From the NCBI GenBank assembly GCA_004298335.1, contig SCTG01000048.1:1-54507 (forward strand): a DNA stretch of 54,507 nt, in the 5' to 3' direction. Source of the stretch: Nitrospirota bacterium. GTDB taxonomy: Bacteria > Nitrospirota > Nitrospiria > Nitrospirales > NS-4. Shown here one piece after another: positions 33,437 to 42,269 of the stretch (positions within the stretch are counted from its first letter, which is position 1; the number at the start of each line of letters is the position of its first letter). The translations under genes were made by a program, and so were the position numbers. The notes beneath the pieces are model-generated. The model worked only from the letters and a program-made list of their open reading frames with translations. It was not told where the DNA came from and did not search any database.

Positions 33437-34417
33437 TCAGACGTCGAGGGACATGCCCTCGCGGGCGAAGAACCAGTCGACCTCGTGCAGGCCCAGGTTC
33501 TCTTCCCGCGACGTCTTGACCTGGCGTTCGTAGTACTCCCGGGTGCGCGCCTCGGCCTGGGCGATCTTGTCGTCCGACGAGGCCGGCTCGTGGTGGATGA
33601 ACGCCACTTTTTTGATCCCCTCTTGCATGGCCAGATCGAGCCCGATGAGCGCCGCCGCGTGGCCCCAGTCCACTTTCTCCACGACCTCGACGATCGAGTA
33701 CTGGGCGTCGAAGACCATCAAGTCCACGCCCTGGTACATGGGCAGGTCCGGCCCCAGGTCCTCGCGGTTCGAACGCTTGCACTCCGTGTCGGCGCAATGG
33801 GAGAACACCTTGCCCTGGTGTTCGAGCCGATAGCCCCAGCAGGGGTCGGGATGGTCGAGCTGGTACGGCGTGACGGTGATTTCGCCCAGCCGCGTCGGCT
33901 GCCGCGGGGGCAGGCGATGGTAGACGAGCTTGGCGCCCAGCTGTTCCATCTGCACGGGGAAATTGGGCTTCCGGAAGATGGTTTTTAAAACATCCGGCAG
34001 GTCCGGTTCGACCGCGTACAGGTGGATCGTGTTGCCCGGAATGAAGATGGGCGTGAAGAAGGGGAGGCCGAGCACGTGGTCCCAATGGAAATGAGTGAAC
34101 AGGATGTGTACCTCGCCCTTGCCCTTGCCGCAGGGGCCCTTGAGCAGGTCGTAGCCCAGCGGGCGGATGCCGCTGCCGCCGTCGATGATGATCTGCTGGG
34201 CGCCGGTCGTGACTTCCAGGCACAGGGTGTTCCCCCCGTAGCCGCCAAGACGGTGCGGAGGCAGGCTTTCGAGAAATTTTTCGATCTCGGCCTTGCGGGA
34301 ATAGCCGATGTCGAAGAAGGCATGGAGCAGGTCACGAAACCGCGTGACAAGAGCCTCGGGCCCGGTCGGCGACGGCAGGGACCCCCGGACCCCCCAGAAT
34401 TTGACGTGCATGCCCAT
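33437..34417 (-). CDS. MBL-fold metallohydrolase in the signalling operon
   Basis: The 326-residue protein starts [13 protein letters not shown], the hallmark of RNase Z/phosphodiesterase-like MBL enzymes that often accompany signalling proteins. The metal site THFHWDH is at about 108-114, followed by [11 protein letters not shown] and a late [12 protein letters not shown]. The ATG at 34411 is an alternative start. The substrate is unknown; a cyclic nucleotide or phosphodiester is plausible. It lies 24 nt after the STAS gene and 4 nt before ltaE. Confidence 0.85.
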   Translation of the reverse strand: MGMHVKFWGVRGSLPSPTGPEALVTRFRDLLHAFFDIGYSRKAEIEKFLESLPPHRLGGYGGNTLCLEVTTGAQQIIIDGGSGIRPLGYDLLKGPCGKGKGEVHILFTHFHWDHVLGLPFFTPIFIPGNTIHLYAVEPDLPDVLKTIFRKPNFPVQMEQLGAKLVYHRLPPRQPTRLGEITVTPYQLDHPDPCWGYRLEHQGKVFSHCADTECKRSNREDLGPDLPMYQGVDLMVFDAQYSIVEVVEKVDWGHAAALIGLDLAMQEGIKKVAFIHHEPASSDDKIAQAEARTREYYERQVKTSREENLGLHEVDWFFAREGMSLDV

Positions 34418-34441
34418 GGTCAGTTCAATCCCTCCGTTGCC

Positions 34442-34807
34442 TCAGCCGCGTGCATCCCAGGGGGCGTCCATGTTCGTGAGGCTCCGCAGGGCCAGGGCCT
34501 CGGACTCGTGGATCGGAAACATGGCGGTGAAGCCGGCGATGTCGAACACCTCCCGGATGTGCGGCTTGAGCGCGCAGAGGGCGATCACGCCCCCGGAGGC
34601 CTTCAGTTTCTTGGCGGCCATCAGCAACACCCGCAAGCCGGCGCTGCTGATGTAATCCAGTCGGGCGAAGTTGACCACCAACTGCTTCGCCCCGCCGGCG
34701 AGCAGGCCCAGCACCTTCTCCTCCATCTGGGGGGAAGTGCCGGAGTCCAGGCGCCCCACGAGTCCGAGCAACACGATCGCGCCTTGCTTATCCTCGATAA
34801 TGTCCAT
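34442..34807 (-). CDS. STAS-domain anti-sigma factor antagonist
   Basis: The 121-residue protein is a SpoIIAA/RsbV-type STAS domain: VGRLDSGTSPQMEEKV, then LDYISSAGLRVLL with the phosphorylatable Ser54 or Ser55, then REVFDIAGF. It is the expected substrate of the SpoIIE-type phosphatase domain and of the fused kinase-like domain encoded just upstream (39-nt gap). The target anti-sigma factor or output is not in this window. Confidence 0.93.
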   Translation of the reverse strand: MDIIEDKQGAIVLLGLVGRLDSGTSPQMEEKVLGLLAGGAKQLVVNFARLDYISSAGLRVLLMAAKKLKASGGVIALCALKPHIREVFDIAGFTAMFPIHESEALALRSLTNMDAPWDARG

Positions 34808-34846
34808 TGCGGCTCCTCACTGCTGTTAGGTTGCACAGGGTTGGTT

Positions 34847-36997
34847 TCAGGCGGCAAATTTCTTTCTGAACGTCAGAATATTCCTGTCCCGCTCCCGGCG
34901 GTACTCGAGGGCGTCCATCATGGTTTTGATCAAGTGCACCCCCAGCCCGCCGATCGGCCGCTCCTCCAGCGGCTTGGTCAGATCCGGCTCCGGCGCCGTC
35001 AGGGGATTGAAGGCCCGCGCGTCGTCCTCGACCTCGACCGAAACGGTCCCCTCCAGGCAGGAGAGCCGCACGATGATATCGTGGGAAAGAGCGTCGGCGT
35101 AGCCGTACGAAATGATGTTGGTGAGGACCTCGTCCAGCGACATGTTCACCTCGAACAACACTTTCGGAGGAATACCGTGGCGCCCGCCGAATTCGTCCAC
35201 GATGACGCTCAGGCGTTCGATCTCGGTGAGCTGGTTCGTCAGCGTCACGGAGAGGCGGTCTTCCCGCACGGCCCCGGAAGCCTTCCCGAAGCGCAGGGCC
35301 AGGACCGTGATATCGTCGCTCTGCGCCGTGCCGGCCGAGAACTGCCTGACCTCGCCCACGACCCCATGGATCTGTTCGGCGGGCGTCGCGCTGTGGCTTC
35401 GCTGGAGGACCTCCTCCAGGCGCTGCTCGGTGAACATGCAGTCGCCGCTGTCCATGGCCTCCGTCACGCCGTCCGTGTAGAGGAAGAGGGCGTCTCCGTG
35501 TTGCAGCGTCAGGCGCTTGGTCTCGAACCGGGCCTCGTCCGCGATGCCCAGGGCCATGCCGGCGGACTTCTCCAGCATCGCGATCCGGCCGTCGCGCCCG
35601 AGATGATAGGGAATGTTGTGCCCGCCGTTGCTGTATTCCAGCATGCCGGTGTGGGCGTTCAGGATCCCGTAAAAGACGGTGACGAACATGGCCGCGTCGT
35701 TGTCGGGGCAGAGCAGGCGGTTGACCTGCTGCAGGCACTCGTCCGGCCCGACGCCCGTCAGCGCGGTCGCTTTCACGAGGGTCCGGCTCACGGCCATGAA
35801 GATGGCCGCCGGGACGCCCTTGCCGGACACGTCGGCGATGACGAAGCCCAGGCGCTCGTCGTCGATCAGGAAGAAGTCGTAGAAGTCGCCCCCCATCTCG
35901 CGCGCCGGAATGGTCTCGGCGTAGAGCTCGAACTCCTGGCGATGCGGGAAGGGCGGGAAGGTGCGCGGCAGGATCGAGCGCTGGATGTCGCTCGCGATCC
36001 GCAGCTCGCTGCCGATGCGCTCCTTCTCTTCCATCGTCCGCCGGAGCTCGTCGGTCCGCTCGATCACGCGCTGCTCGAGGTTCTGGTTCGCCTCGCGCAG
36101 TTCGTTCTGCTGCGTGACGATGACCCCCTGCATCCGCTCGAACGTCGCGGTGATATGGGTCGCTTCATCGCCGATCGGCGTCTTGGCCGCCTGCGCCGGC
36201 GCCCAGGGCCGCATGAACTTCGCGTCCTCCTTCGCCACGAAGGCCGCCATCCGCCCGGCGAGCGCCTTCAGCGGCCTCCGCACGGTCCGGTTGGTGCCCA
36301 ACGCCATGATGCCCAGGACCAGCAGGCACAATCCCACCCCGCCGCTCACGGTCGCGAAGAGGTCCCGGCGGGTTTCATCCACGTACTGATCCATGGGGAT
36401 GATGATTTCCAGCCCGCCCATCAGGTCGTTGAGCTTGAAGTCGTGCCGCGGGCTCTGGGCGTGGGCGTTGTGGCAGTTCACGCAGGACTGCGCCGCCGCA
36501 ATGTCGGCCGCCATGTACCGCATCACTTTCCGGTCCTGGAGAACCTCGTTGCGGATGAACTGCCCCTTCGGATTCGCCGTCAGGTAGGCGAAGGCGTCGC
36601 GATGGAAGTCGTCCCTGACGCCCTTGTCCTTGTTGATGGGCCAGGGGCTGAGGAGGTTCACCGTGTAGCCGTTGGCGAGCTTTTTGGTGATTTCGGACAC
36701 CTCCCGCACGAACGTGGCCGGCAGGGGGAAGCGCCCGTGGACCTCCTTGTAATCCACGCCGATGGTGCCTTCCAGTTCTTTGATTTTCGGGACGACCACG
36801 GAGGCGTAGTACGCGCGGTCCGCCATGATCTGGTGCTGGAGGCTCCTGGCGCGGTGCTCCAGTTTGTCGTTGACCTTGGTGACGTCGTGTTGATAGATGA
36901 GCCCGGCCGCGACCATCGTGGCGAGGGCGATGAGGGGGACCGTGAGGGCGATCAGCTTGGCGCCGATGCTCCAGCTCTGAAAATCAAGCCTGCGCAT
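34847..36997 (-). CDS. Haem-sensing SpoIIE/RsbU phosphatase fused to RsbW-like kinase
   Basis: The 716-residue sensor has these parts in order: membrane segment (13-35); periplasmic DUF3365 (Tll0287-like) domain with c-type haem motif CVNCH at 172-176; second membrane segment (about 217-236); HAMP; coiled coil (295-335). A PP2C phosphatase domain (about 335-570) follows with MGGDFYDF, ADVSGKG and YTDGVTEA all present. Last comes a GHKL ATPase domain (about 585-716) with an N box (DEVLTNIISYGY) and GGLGVHLIKTM. It likely reads periplasmic redox state or NO. The ATG overlaps the previous stop (TGATG). Confidence 0.93.
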   Translation of the reverse strand: MRRLDFQSWSIGAKLIALTVPLIALATMVAAGLIYQHDVTKVNDKLEHRARSLQHQIMADRAYYASVVVPKIKELEGTIGVDYKEVHGRFPLPATFVREVSEITKKLANGYTVNLLSPWPINKDKGVRDDFHRDAFAYLTANPKGQFIRNEVLQDRKVMRYMAADIAAAQSCVNCHNAHAQSPRHDFKLNDLMGGLEIIIPMDQYVDETRRDLFATVSGGVGLCLLVLGIMALGTNRTVRRPLKALAGRMAAFVAKEDAKFMRPWAPAQAAKTPIGDEATHITATFERMQGVIVTQQNELREANQNLEQRVIERTDELRRTMEEKERIGSELRIASDIQRSILPRTFPPFPHRQEFELYAETIPAREMGGDFYDFFLIDDERLGFVIADVSGKGVPAAIFMAVSRTLVKATALTGVGPDECLQQVNRLLCPDNDAAMFVTVFYGILNAHTGMLEYSNGGHNIPYHLGRDGRIAMLEKSAGMALGIADEARFETKRLTLQHGDALFLYTDGVTEAMDSGDCMFTEQRLEEVLQRSHSATPAEQIHGVVGEVRQFSAGTAQSDDITVLALRFGKASGAVREDRLSVTLTNQLTEIERLSVIVDEFGGRHGIPPKVLFEVNMSLDEVLTNIISYGYADALSHDIIVRLSCLEGTVSVEVEDDARAFNPLTAPEPDLTKPLEERPIGGLGVHLIKTMMDALEYRRERDRNILTFRKKFAA

Positions 36998-37674
36998 CAC
37001 GACACCATCCAGAAGAACACGACCGCCATCCGTTTGGAGCCCGGCTCGTGGTCCCAGCCGAAATAGGCCGTGGCCGAGTGCACGATGTCGGATTTGTAGA
37101 CGAGCAGGCGGTTGAACCGGTTCGGCACTTCGACGTCCTCTTCCCACATCGTCAGATCGGACCCCTCCTCGAAGCCCGCGATTTGGGCGAGGCTTTCGTA
37201 GGGCGGCGGGCAGATGTTGCCGCCGAGCGTCCCATCGGGGAGGCGCAGCCGGTAAAACGAGGTGCCGGAGTGTTTGGTCGGCGGATAGGGATGGAGGTAG
37301 AGCACGCCGGCGTAGTTGCAGAGCGTGCTGGAGTCCACGTGCGGCCGCGCGACGGCGGTGCCCCCGCCCACGATCTGCACGTGGTTGTGCCCGCTCACGC
37401 CGGCGGGCGGCTCGCCCTGCCGGTGGAGGGCCCGGGCGCCGATCTGCGCCTTGACCCACTCTTCGATGATCGTCAGTTCGTCGGGCAGCAGCGCGTCCGG
37501 CGCGCGCATGCCCGGCCAGGCTTCGGCGCGCCAGGGCCACCCCATGATCCAGGCCGGTTTATTGAAGCAGCGTTCCGCCACGTCCAGGGCGTTCGGCAGG
37601 ATGTCGTCCTTGATCCAGTAGTCCTTGCCGGCTTCCGGTTTGCGATAGGGGAGGGTGTCGGGACGAAGAGTCAT
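36997..37674 (-). CDS. DUF6445-like putative 2OG-Fe(II) oxygenase
   Basis: The 225-residue protein has His112-x-Asp114 (PHVDSS), a distal His199 (DIVHSATAYFGWD) and Arg215, the layout of a 2-oxoglutarate/Fe(II) dioxygenase jelly roll. The sequence resembles DUF6445, whose substrate is unknown. Its stop overlaps the phosphatase start by one base and its start overlaps the cytochrome-like gene by 4 nt. It is thus in the same transcript. The link between an oxygenase and a haem sensor suggests oxygen- or redox-related chemistry. Confidence 0.75.
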   Translation of the reverse strand: MTLRPDTLPYRKPEAGKDYWIKDDILPNALDVAERCFNKPAWIMGWPWRAEAWPGMRAPDALLPDELTIIEEWVKAQIGARALHRQGEPPAGVSGHNHVQIVGGGTAVARPHVDSSTLCNYAGVLYLHPYPPTKHSGTSFYRLRLPDGTLGGNICPPPYESLAQIAGFEEGSDLTMWEEDVEVPNRFNRLLVYKSDIVHSATAYFGWDHEPGSKRMAVVFFWMVS

Positions 37675-38462
37675 TTCACACCGATCTTCACGGGCTCCGA
37701 GAACATGATGCGCCCGCTTGCTCCGCCGGGGCCCCCGCGGGGCCCGGCCCGTCCATTGGACATGACGGTTCCCAGGGGCTGCCCCTTTTCAGTCCCGTAG
37801 AAGAAGGCCGCCGCGATCGTGTACGTGCCGGGCTCCGGCGGCACCCGCAGCACCCAGGTCGTGCGGGTCTCGTCCACGCGTCCCGCGAGGGCATCGCCCT
37901 GCACCCCGTCGATCATCACGGTCGCGAGCCCCATGTCCGATCCCCGGTACCGCCGTTCGGCCCACTGCGCCTGTGGCTTCCCGCCCGGGCCGTACACCAG
38001 CGCGGGGCCGACGACCTTGAACCCGCTCGACGTGAGCGGCCGGGCCTGGAAGCGCAGCGTGCTGTCCACCAGCGCCACGCCCACGACGGGGCCCGCGCCG
38101 CCCCGCGTGACCACCGTCACGTCGATGCGGCTGTTCCGGCGGGCCTGGGTCGGCGACAGGATCCTGACCGAGGCGTACTTGTCGATCCACTTGACGGCGG
38201 CGATCAGCATGTCGCGGTCCTCGGGGCCGAGGTCTTTGTAAGCCGGGTCCGTCCTGATCCGGTTCACATGCTTGCCGTCGACGGTTTCACCGGCGGCCAG
38301 GTCGGCGGGCAGCTCCCGCAGCTGGTCGGGGCTGGTGGAGGCATGGCAGCTCGCGCAGAACGGCGCCATGTCGGTGACGGCGTGAGACGGCCCGTAGGGG
38401 TCCGCGAGGGCCACGGCGGCCGCGAGGATCGAGAGCGACAGCAGGGGGGCGATGAACCGCAT
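37671..38462 (-). CDS. Exported mono-haem c-type protein with C-terminal beta domain
   Basis: The 263-residue protein has a signal peptide (cleaved near ALA-DPYG at 20) and one haem motif, CASCH at 36-40. The haem part (about 25-100) is followed by a beta-rich domain (105-260) with a Gly/Pro-rich stretch near the end (GRAGPRGGPGGASG). I do not recognise the full architecture. It heads an operon with the oxygenase, haem phosphatase, STAS and MBL genes. A TGG-TACAGT -10 element lies 8 nt before its ATG. Confidence 0.75.
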   Translation of the reverse strand: MRFIAPLLSLSILAAAVALADPYGPSHAVTDMAPFCASCHASTSPDQLRELPADLAAGETVDGKHVNRIRTDPAYKDLGPEDRDMLIAAVKWIDKYASVRILSPTQARRNSRIDVTVVTRGGAGPVVGVALVDSTLRFQARPLTSSGFKVVGPALVYGPGGKPQAQWAERRYRGSDMGLATVMIDGVQGDALAGRVDETRTTWVLRVPPEPGTYTIAAAFFYGTEKGQPLGTVMSNGRAGPRGGPGGASGRIMFSEPVKIGVK

Positions 38463-38470
38463 GGCTGGTC

Positions 38471-38476
38471 ACTGTA
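38471..38476 (-). promoter_or_regulatory. Leaderless extended -10 of the signalling operon
   Basis: On the minus strand TGG-TACAGT is followed by 8 nt and the ATG of the cytochrome-like gene. This is the only promoter-like element seen for the six-gene run 38462 to 32404. Confidence 0.55.
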
Positions 38477-38518
38477 CCATGAAACATTATGGCGAGTGAA
38501 CCGGGGCGAGAGGCGCCG

Positions 38519-39064
38519 TTACGGAGGCGTGCCCTCCCGGCGCTGCTTGATCAGGTCGGTCGCGTACAGGACGATGAGCGCCCCGACCGCCAGCAGGTAG
38601 GCCCCGCCGAAGGGGATGAAGAACAGGCGTTCGGCCAGTTGGAAGGCGGCAGCCTCACCCAGCGACGGCAGTGTCCAGGCGAGCGTCAGCCAGCCGAACG
38701 GGTAGAGGAGTCCCAGCGACACCCAGAGGCTCAGGGCGGCCCTCGTCCGGGGCGAGAACCCCGTGTTGGCCAGGACCGTCAGGAGGATGATCGTGACCAA
38801 CCCCAGGCCGTGGCTGTGGAGGTGGAAGGTGTGCACGCGGGCCAGCGAACGGTCGGCCACCCGCTCGAGGATCACCTGGTCGATGTCCTCCACGCCCGTG
38901 AGCTGATGGGCGGCGGGGTGCGCCTGCGCCCGCGCGATCGCGTACTGGTGGATCTCCTGGCGATAGCCGCCCTGCAGCGCCCCGGAGAGCTCGCCGAACC
39001 CGAACAGCAGCAGGCAGGCCAGAACGCCCAGGCCCGGCGGGGCCTTGAGAGCGCCGGCGCTCAC
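38519..39064 (-). CDS. Hypothetical membrane protein with His-rich segment
   Basis: The 181-residue product has about four hydrophobic segments: 12-28, about 87-100 (GLVTIILLTVLANTG), 109-130 and 148-167. The motif HTFHLHSHGLGL before the second segment places four histidines near the membrane, possibly for metal or haem. I do not recognise a family. It overlaps the upstream 39681 gene by 4 nt, so the two are coupled. The start may be the GTG or ATG at 39064. Confidence 0.68.
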   Translation of the reverse strand: MSAGALKAPPGLGVLACLLLFGFGELSGALQGGYRQEIHQYAIARAQAHPAAHQLTGVEDIDQVILERVADRSLARVHTFHLHSHGLGLVTIILLTVLANTGFSPRTRAALSLWVSLGLLYPFGWLTLAWTLPSLGEAAAFQLAERLFFIPFGGAYLLAVGALIVLYATDLIKQRREGTPP

Positions 39065-39681
39065 CCGGGCAGCCCCGGCAGCAGCTCCGCCGCAAAATGG
39101 GACAGCACCGCCTGGCTCAACTGCCGCCGCAACTGCTCGAACTGGGTGGCCGCCTGCTGCCGTACCGCGCCGTCCATGCGGTCCAGGATCTGTTCCATCG
39201 TCTTGACCTGCGCGGGCCGCCTGCGGCCGAAGGTTTCCTCAAAGATGTGCGAGAAGTAGTCGCGGGCCAGGTCCATCACCACCTTGCGGGTGTCGGGCCT
39301 GACGTCCCGGTTCGGGAGCATGGCGGTGAGCTGGTCCAGTTTCTCGAGCATCAGGAGGTAGGTCAACGAATAGATGGCGCTCTTCAGCCGGGCCGCGTCG
39401 CGCGCCGCAATCGCCGCGCCCAGCGACTCGGCCACCGTCGTCCGGTAGGCCTGGTCCAGCTTGGCCGCCGTCTGGGTCAGGCCGAGCAGGCCCTTCGTCT
39501 GCAGCAGCTCTTCGACCGTCCCGATCTGGTAGATCGCCTCGGCGGTCTTGTTCTGCTCCAGCAGGAGCAGCACGCCGTACATGCGGTCCAGCAGGATCGG
39601 GATCGGCTGCCGCATCTCGTGGGCTTCCACCGGCGCCGTCGCGACCCCCACAAAGAACACCGCCATTAAGATCTTCACCAT
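39061..39681 (-). CDS. Exported helical protein, unknown
   Basis: The 206-residue product starts MVKILMAVFFVGVATAPVEA, a signal peptide. The mature part is all helical (LDRMYGVLLLLEQNKTAEAIY and LTYLLMLEKLDQLTAMLP are examples, each within one helix). I do not recognise a family. I chose the ATG at 39681 because it gives a clean signal peptide; an ATG at 39717 would place 12 polar residues before it and runs into repeat unit C. It overlaps the downstream membrane gene by 4 nt. Confidence 0.72.
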   Translation of the reverse strand: MVKILMAVFFVGVATAPVEAHEMRQPIPILLDRMYGVLLLLEQNKTAEAIYQIGTVEELLQTKGLLGLTQTAAKLDQAYRTTVAESLGAAIAARDAARLKSAIYSLTYLLMLEKLDQLTAMLPNRDVRPDTRKVVMDLARDYFSHIFEETFGRRRPAQVKTMEQILDRMDGAVRQQAATQFEQLRRQLSQAVLSHFAAELLPGLPG

Positions 39682-39690
39682 CTGATCTTT

Positions 39691-39811
39691 AGCGGCCGCG
39701 CGAGGGATGCGCCCCAACTGCGGCGCATGAGGAGCGACGAGGGCCCGTTATAAACGGGTCCGGCGCGCCGAGGTTCACAGCGGAGCACGGGGCGCACCCA
39801 AGCAGGCCGCT
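39691..39811 (-). repeat. Structured repeat unit C, inverted solo copy
   Basis: Read on the minus strand, this unit aligns with unit C at 43786-43888: AGCGGCCTGCTTGGGTGCG at one end and GCATCCCTCGCGCGGCCGC at the other. The P2 stem is TGCGCCCC with GGGGCGCA; in the other copy it is TGCGGCTC with GAGCCGCA. An inner hairpin (39741-39761) differs in sequence from the other copy. It lies 9 nt from the stop of the substrate-binding protein gene. Confidence 0.82.
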
Positions 39812-39820
39812 CCGGTGCCG

Positions 39821-41065
39821 TCACAATTTGCAGGCGCTCTGGTCCCGGCTTCCCGCGACGGCGTCGCCCGGCACCGTGGCCAGGATCTGATAGTGGCCGA
39901 GCCCCAGTTCCTTGCCGTAGGCCTGCCCGACGAGCACGTCCTGCACGTGCTGGTGGTCCCAGGCGCGGAAGTAGGAGCGGCCCTCCTTGCAGCCGTCGAA
40001 CTCGTGCCCTTCGAGCGCCTTGATCACCGCCGCCGTGTCGGTCGTGCCGGTGCGGCGCACCGCCTCCAGGATTTGCGTCATCGCGGCGTAGCCCAGGTAG
40101 CAGCGCGACGTGGGCGTGTGGTTGTACTTGTCGATCACGCCCTGGATGAACCGCTTCGAGCTGTCCGTGTTGACCTTCGGGTCCCAGATCAGGCCCCACA
40201 CGCCGGCGTTGTTCGCGTACCCGAGCGGCCGGCCGATCTGCTCGCCGCCGATCATGCCGCCCACGCCGATCTTCTCCTTGGCCAGCTCCAGCTTCGCGTA
40301 GCCCTTCAGCGCGTTGACCAGGTCCCACCCGTAGAGATTCAGAATGATGGCGCCGGGCTTGGCCGCCTTGGCCTCGGTGAGGACGGCGGTGAAGTCGGTC
40401 GTCCCGAAGGGCGTCGTCGCGGCGCCCACCACCTCGCCGCCGTTGGCCTTCAGCGCGTCGGTCATGGCCTGCAGCTCCGACTTGCCGTCCACGGTGTCCG
40501 CCGTGATCATGTACCAGCGGTTCCCGGAGGCCTTGATGATGTGCGGCGCGACGGCCTGCGCCATCATGCGGGCGTTGGGCATGAAGACGAACGTGTGGGA
40601 GCTGCATTGCGACCCCGTGAGCTCCATGATGTGGGGGCAGGTGGCCATGAACAGTTTGTTCTCCTGCTTGGCCACCTCGCCGACGGCGAGGGCCACGTCG
40701 CCGTTGAAGGTGCCCATCAGGAAGTCCACGCGGTCCTCCTTGATCAGCTTGGTCGCCGCCTTGATCGCCGTCTGGACGTTCGAGGCGTCGTCGGCCTCGA
40801 CAATGGCGACCTGGCGGCCCAGCACCCCGCCGCGCTTGTTGTACATGTCCAGCGCCACCGTCGCGCCGTGCACGTCGTGGATCGAGGACGTCTTGTAGGG
40901 GCTGGACAGGGGGTCGATGATGCCGACCTTGAGCGGCTCGGCCGCATGAGCCGACCGCGTCCCCCTGGTGAGGCCGAGTATCTGATCGGCCAGGTCGCCG
41001 AAGGCCACCGCGCCTCCGGCCGCCGCCGACAGTTGAAGAAAGCGTCTGCGCGAGATCGTGCTCAT
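39821..41065 (-). CDS. ABC transporter substrate-binding protein, LivK/amide type
   Basis: The 414-residue protein has a Tat signal (SRRRFLQLSAAAGG, cleaved near AHA-AEPLKVG) and a type I periplasmic-binding fold (Peripla_BP_6). Motifs are VGIIDPLSSPYK, KRGGVLGRQVAIVEADD and TADTVDGKS. Relatives bind branched-chain amino acids, amides or urea. No permease or ATPase gene is nearby, so it is an orphan component. AAGGAGG precedes the ATG. A TATAAT-like -10 lies 33 nt upstream. Confidence 0.92.
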   Translation of the reverse strand: MSTISRRRFLQLSAAAGGAVAFGDLADQILGLTRGTRSAHAAEPLKVGIIDPLSSPYKTSSIHDVHGATVALDMYNKRGGVLGRQVAIVEADDASNVQTAIKAATKLIKEDRVDFLMGTFNGDVALAVGEVAKQENKLFMATCPHIMELTGSQCSSHTFVFMPNARMMAQAVAPHIIKASGNRWYMITADTVDGKSELQAMTDALKANGGEVVGAATTPFGTTDFTAVLTEAKAAKPGAIILNLYGWDLVNALKGYAKLELAKEKIGVGGMIGGEQIGRPLGYANNAGVWGLIWDPKVNTDSSKRFIQGVIDKYNHTPTSRCYLGYAAMTQILEAVRRTGTTDTAAVIKALEGHEFDGCKEGRSYFRAWDHQHVQDVLVGQAYGKELGLGHYQILATVPGDAVAGSRDQSACKL

Positions 41066-41097
41066 GGGGAGTCCTCCTTCATGGTCAAAGCCGCCAG

Positions 41098-41103
41098 ATT
41101 ATA
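41098..41103 (-). promoter_or_regulatory. -10 element of the substrate-binding protein gene
   Basis: The minus strand reads TGCTATATAATC here. TATAAT is at 41098-41103. No good -35 is visible. Confidence 0.5.
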
Positions 41104-41176
41104 TAGCACCCGGAGTCTTTTTGCTCCTGACCTTCTGGATCCCCCGCGGCGCCCCGACTCCACGGGGACAATAGGT

Positions 41177-41710
41177 TCACGCACACACCGAAGCTATCTC
41201 TGTGGGCAGCGGTCCGGCCCGCACCATCCGGTGGATATACCGCGAACAGTTGGGAAACGCTTGTTCCACTGTGACCTTGATGACCCGTTCCGCCCCTTGG
41301 AATTGTGCCGTCACCTTCGCATCCTCGATGATTTCTGCCCGCCCATTGACGCGCAAACGCCGTTGCGTTTCGAAATCGATGAAGAGCATCCCGACGTTCG
41401 GATTCACGCGGAGGTTGCCAAGGCTCATGTAGGAACCGTTGCCGTTGTAATCGGGGAACAGAAGGGTCCTGCCATCCATGACCTTCACAAATCCTGGGCT
41501 GCCTCCGCGATAGTTGCAGTCCAGGCGCCCTTCGTCGTCAGAGGTAGCCATAAAGAACATGAACTGTGCCTCGATGAACGCCTTAAAGCTCTCGCTAAGC
41601 ACGTCATGGATGTGCGCGATGAGCCGCCGCCCGGCGAGCTTGGTGCCGCTTCGCGTCTGCATCTCGATCTCGCCGGGATGCGGTTCATTGTGCGATCGTC
41701 TCGGTATCAT
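41177..41710 (-). CDS. Pyridoxamine 5'-phosphate oxidase-like flavin protein
   Basis: The 177-residue protein has the split-barrel flavin fold: FMFFMATSDDEGRLDCNYRG, then LLFPDYNGNGSYMSLGNLR and VGMLFIDFETQRRLRVNGRA. Relatives bind FMN, haem or F420. I chose the ATG at 41710, which has GGGAGG just upstream, over an ATG at 41749. The 41749 start would overlap the VOC gene. It is downstream of the VOC gene and probably in the same transcript, controlled by the divergent CGNR regulator. Confidence 0.87.
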   Translation of the reverse strand: MIPRRSHNEPHPGEIEMQTRSGTKLAGRRLIAHIHDVLSESFKAFIEAQFMFFMATSDDEGRLDCNYRGGSPGFVKVMDGRTLLFPDYNGNGSYMSLGNLRVNPNVGMLFIDFETQRRLRVNGRAEIIEDAKVTAQFQGAERVIKVTVEQAFPNCSRYIHRMVRAGPLPTEIASVCA

Positions 41711-41720
41711 GTCCGCCTCC

Positions 41721-42167
41721 CTAGTCAGGTAGATAGCAGGACGGGGCATAGCTCACGGGCGCCTCGCGTCCGTCTCCCCCATTCGGGCTGAAGAGTTCCA
41801 CCCGGATCCCGTCCGGGTCGTAGAAGTACAGCTCTGCCTCATGTGCCCCATCCTGCAGTGGGACGATCCGGTTGTAATGGATGCGGACTCCCTTCTTCCT
41901 GAGAATCTGCTCGGCTTGCGTCAGTGCATCGACACTTCCGACGGACAGGGCAAAATGGTGGAGACCCGCGTTCGCCTTGGTATAGTGGTGCGCGCTCCCT
42001 TGCCAAAGCGTAACGAAGTTCTTGCCGTCGGCTAAGAACACATAGCCGAGCTTCGGATCGGCGCCGACTTCCTTCCATCCGAAGAGCTCCTGATAAAATG
42101 TCTTGGATCGTTCAATATTCGTCACGGTTAATCCGATGTGATGCACACCCGCTGCTTGAATAGTCAT
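41721..42167 (-). CDS. VOC family (glyoxalase/dioxygenase-fold) protein
   Basis: The 148-residue protein has paired beta-alpha-beta-beta-beta modules: VHHIGLTVTNIERSKTFYQ, LHHFALSVGSVDALTQAE and ELYFYDPDGIRVELFSP. Metal-binding His and Glu positions are present. The substrate is unknown; glyoxalase, extradiol dioxygenase and resistance proteins share the fold. AAGGAGG supports the ATG. It has a TTGACA/TATAAC promoter overlapped by an inverted repeat, and is divergent from the CGNR regulator. Confidence 0.9.
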   Translation of the reverse strand: MTIQAAGVHHIGLTVTNIERSKTFYQELFGWKEVGADPKLGYVFLADGKNFVTLWQGSAHHYTKANAGLHHFALSVGSVDALTQAEQILRKKGVRIHYNRIVPLQDGAHEAELYFYDPDGIRVELFSPNGGDGREAPVSYAPSCYLPD

Positions 42168-42211
42168 CGCTTCCTCCTTATGGAATCTTGTTTGAGTGGC
42201 GCATAATAGCT

Positions 42212-42238
42212 AACCATCAAAATATAATTTTGACGGTT
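42212..42238. promoter_or_regulatory. Inverted-repeat operator between VOC and CGNR genes
   Basis: AACCATCAAAAT and ATTTTGACGGTT are 12-bp arms with one mismatch around ATA. It covers the -10 and start region of the VOC promoter, a typical repressor position. Half-site AACCATCAAAAT recurs (as ATTTTGATGGT) at 42270-42280. The CGNR protein is the obvious candidate regulator. Confidence 0.75.
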
Positions 42239-42264
42239 ATAGCACCGTTAGGCTAACCTGTCAA
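42236..42264 (-). promoter_or_regulatory. Sigma70-type promoter of the VOC operon
   Basis: On the minus strand TTGACA (42259-42264), 17-nt spacer, TATAAC (42236-42241). The start is predicted near 42229, inside the inverted repeat. The second half-site lies just upstream of the -35. Confidence 0.85.
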
Positions 42265-42269
42265 GCAAG

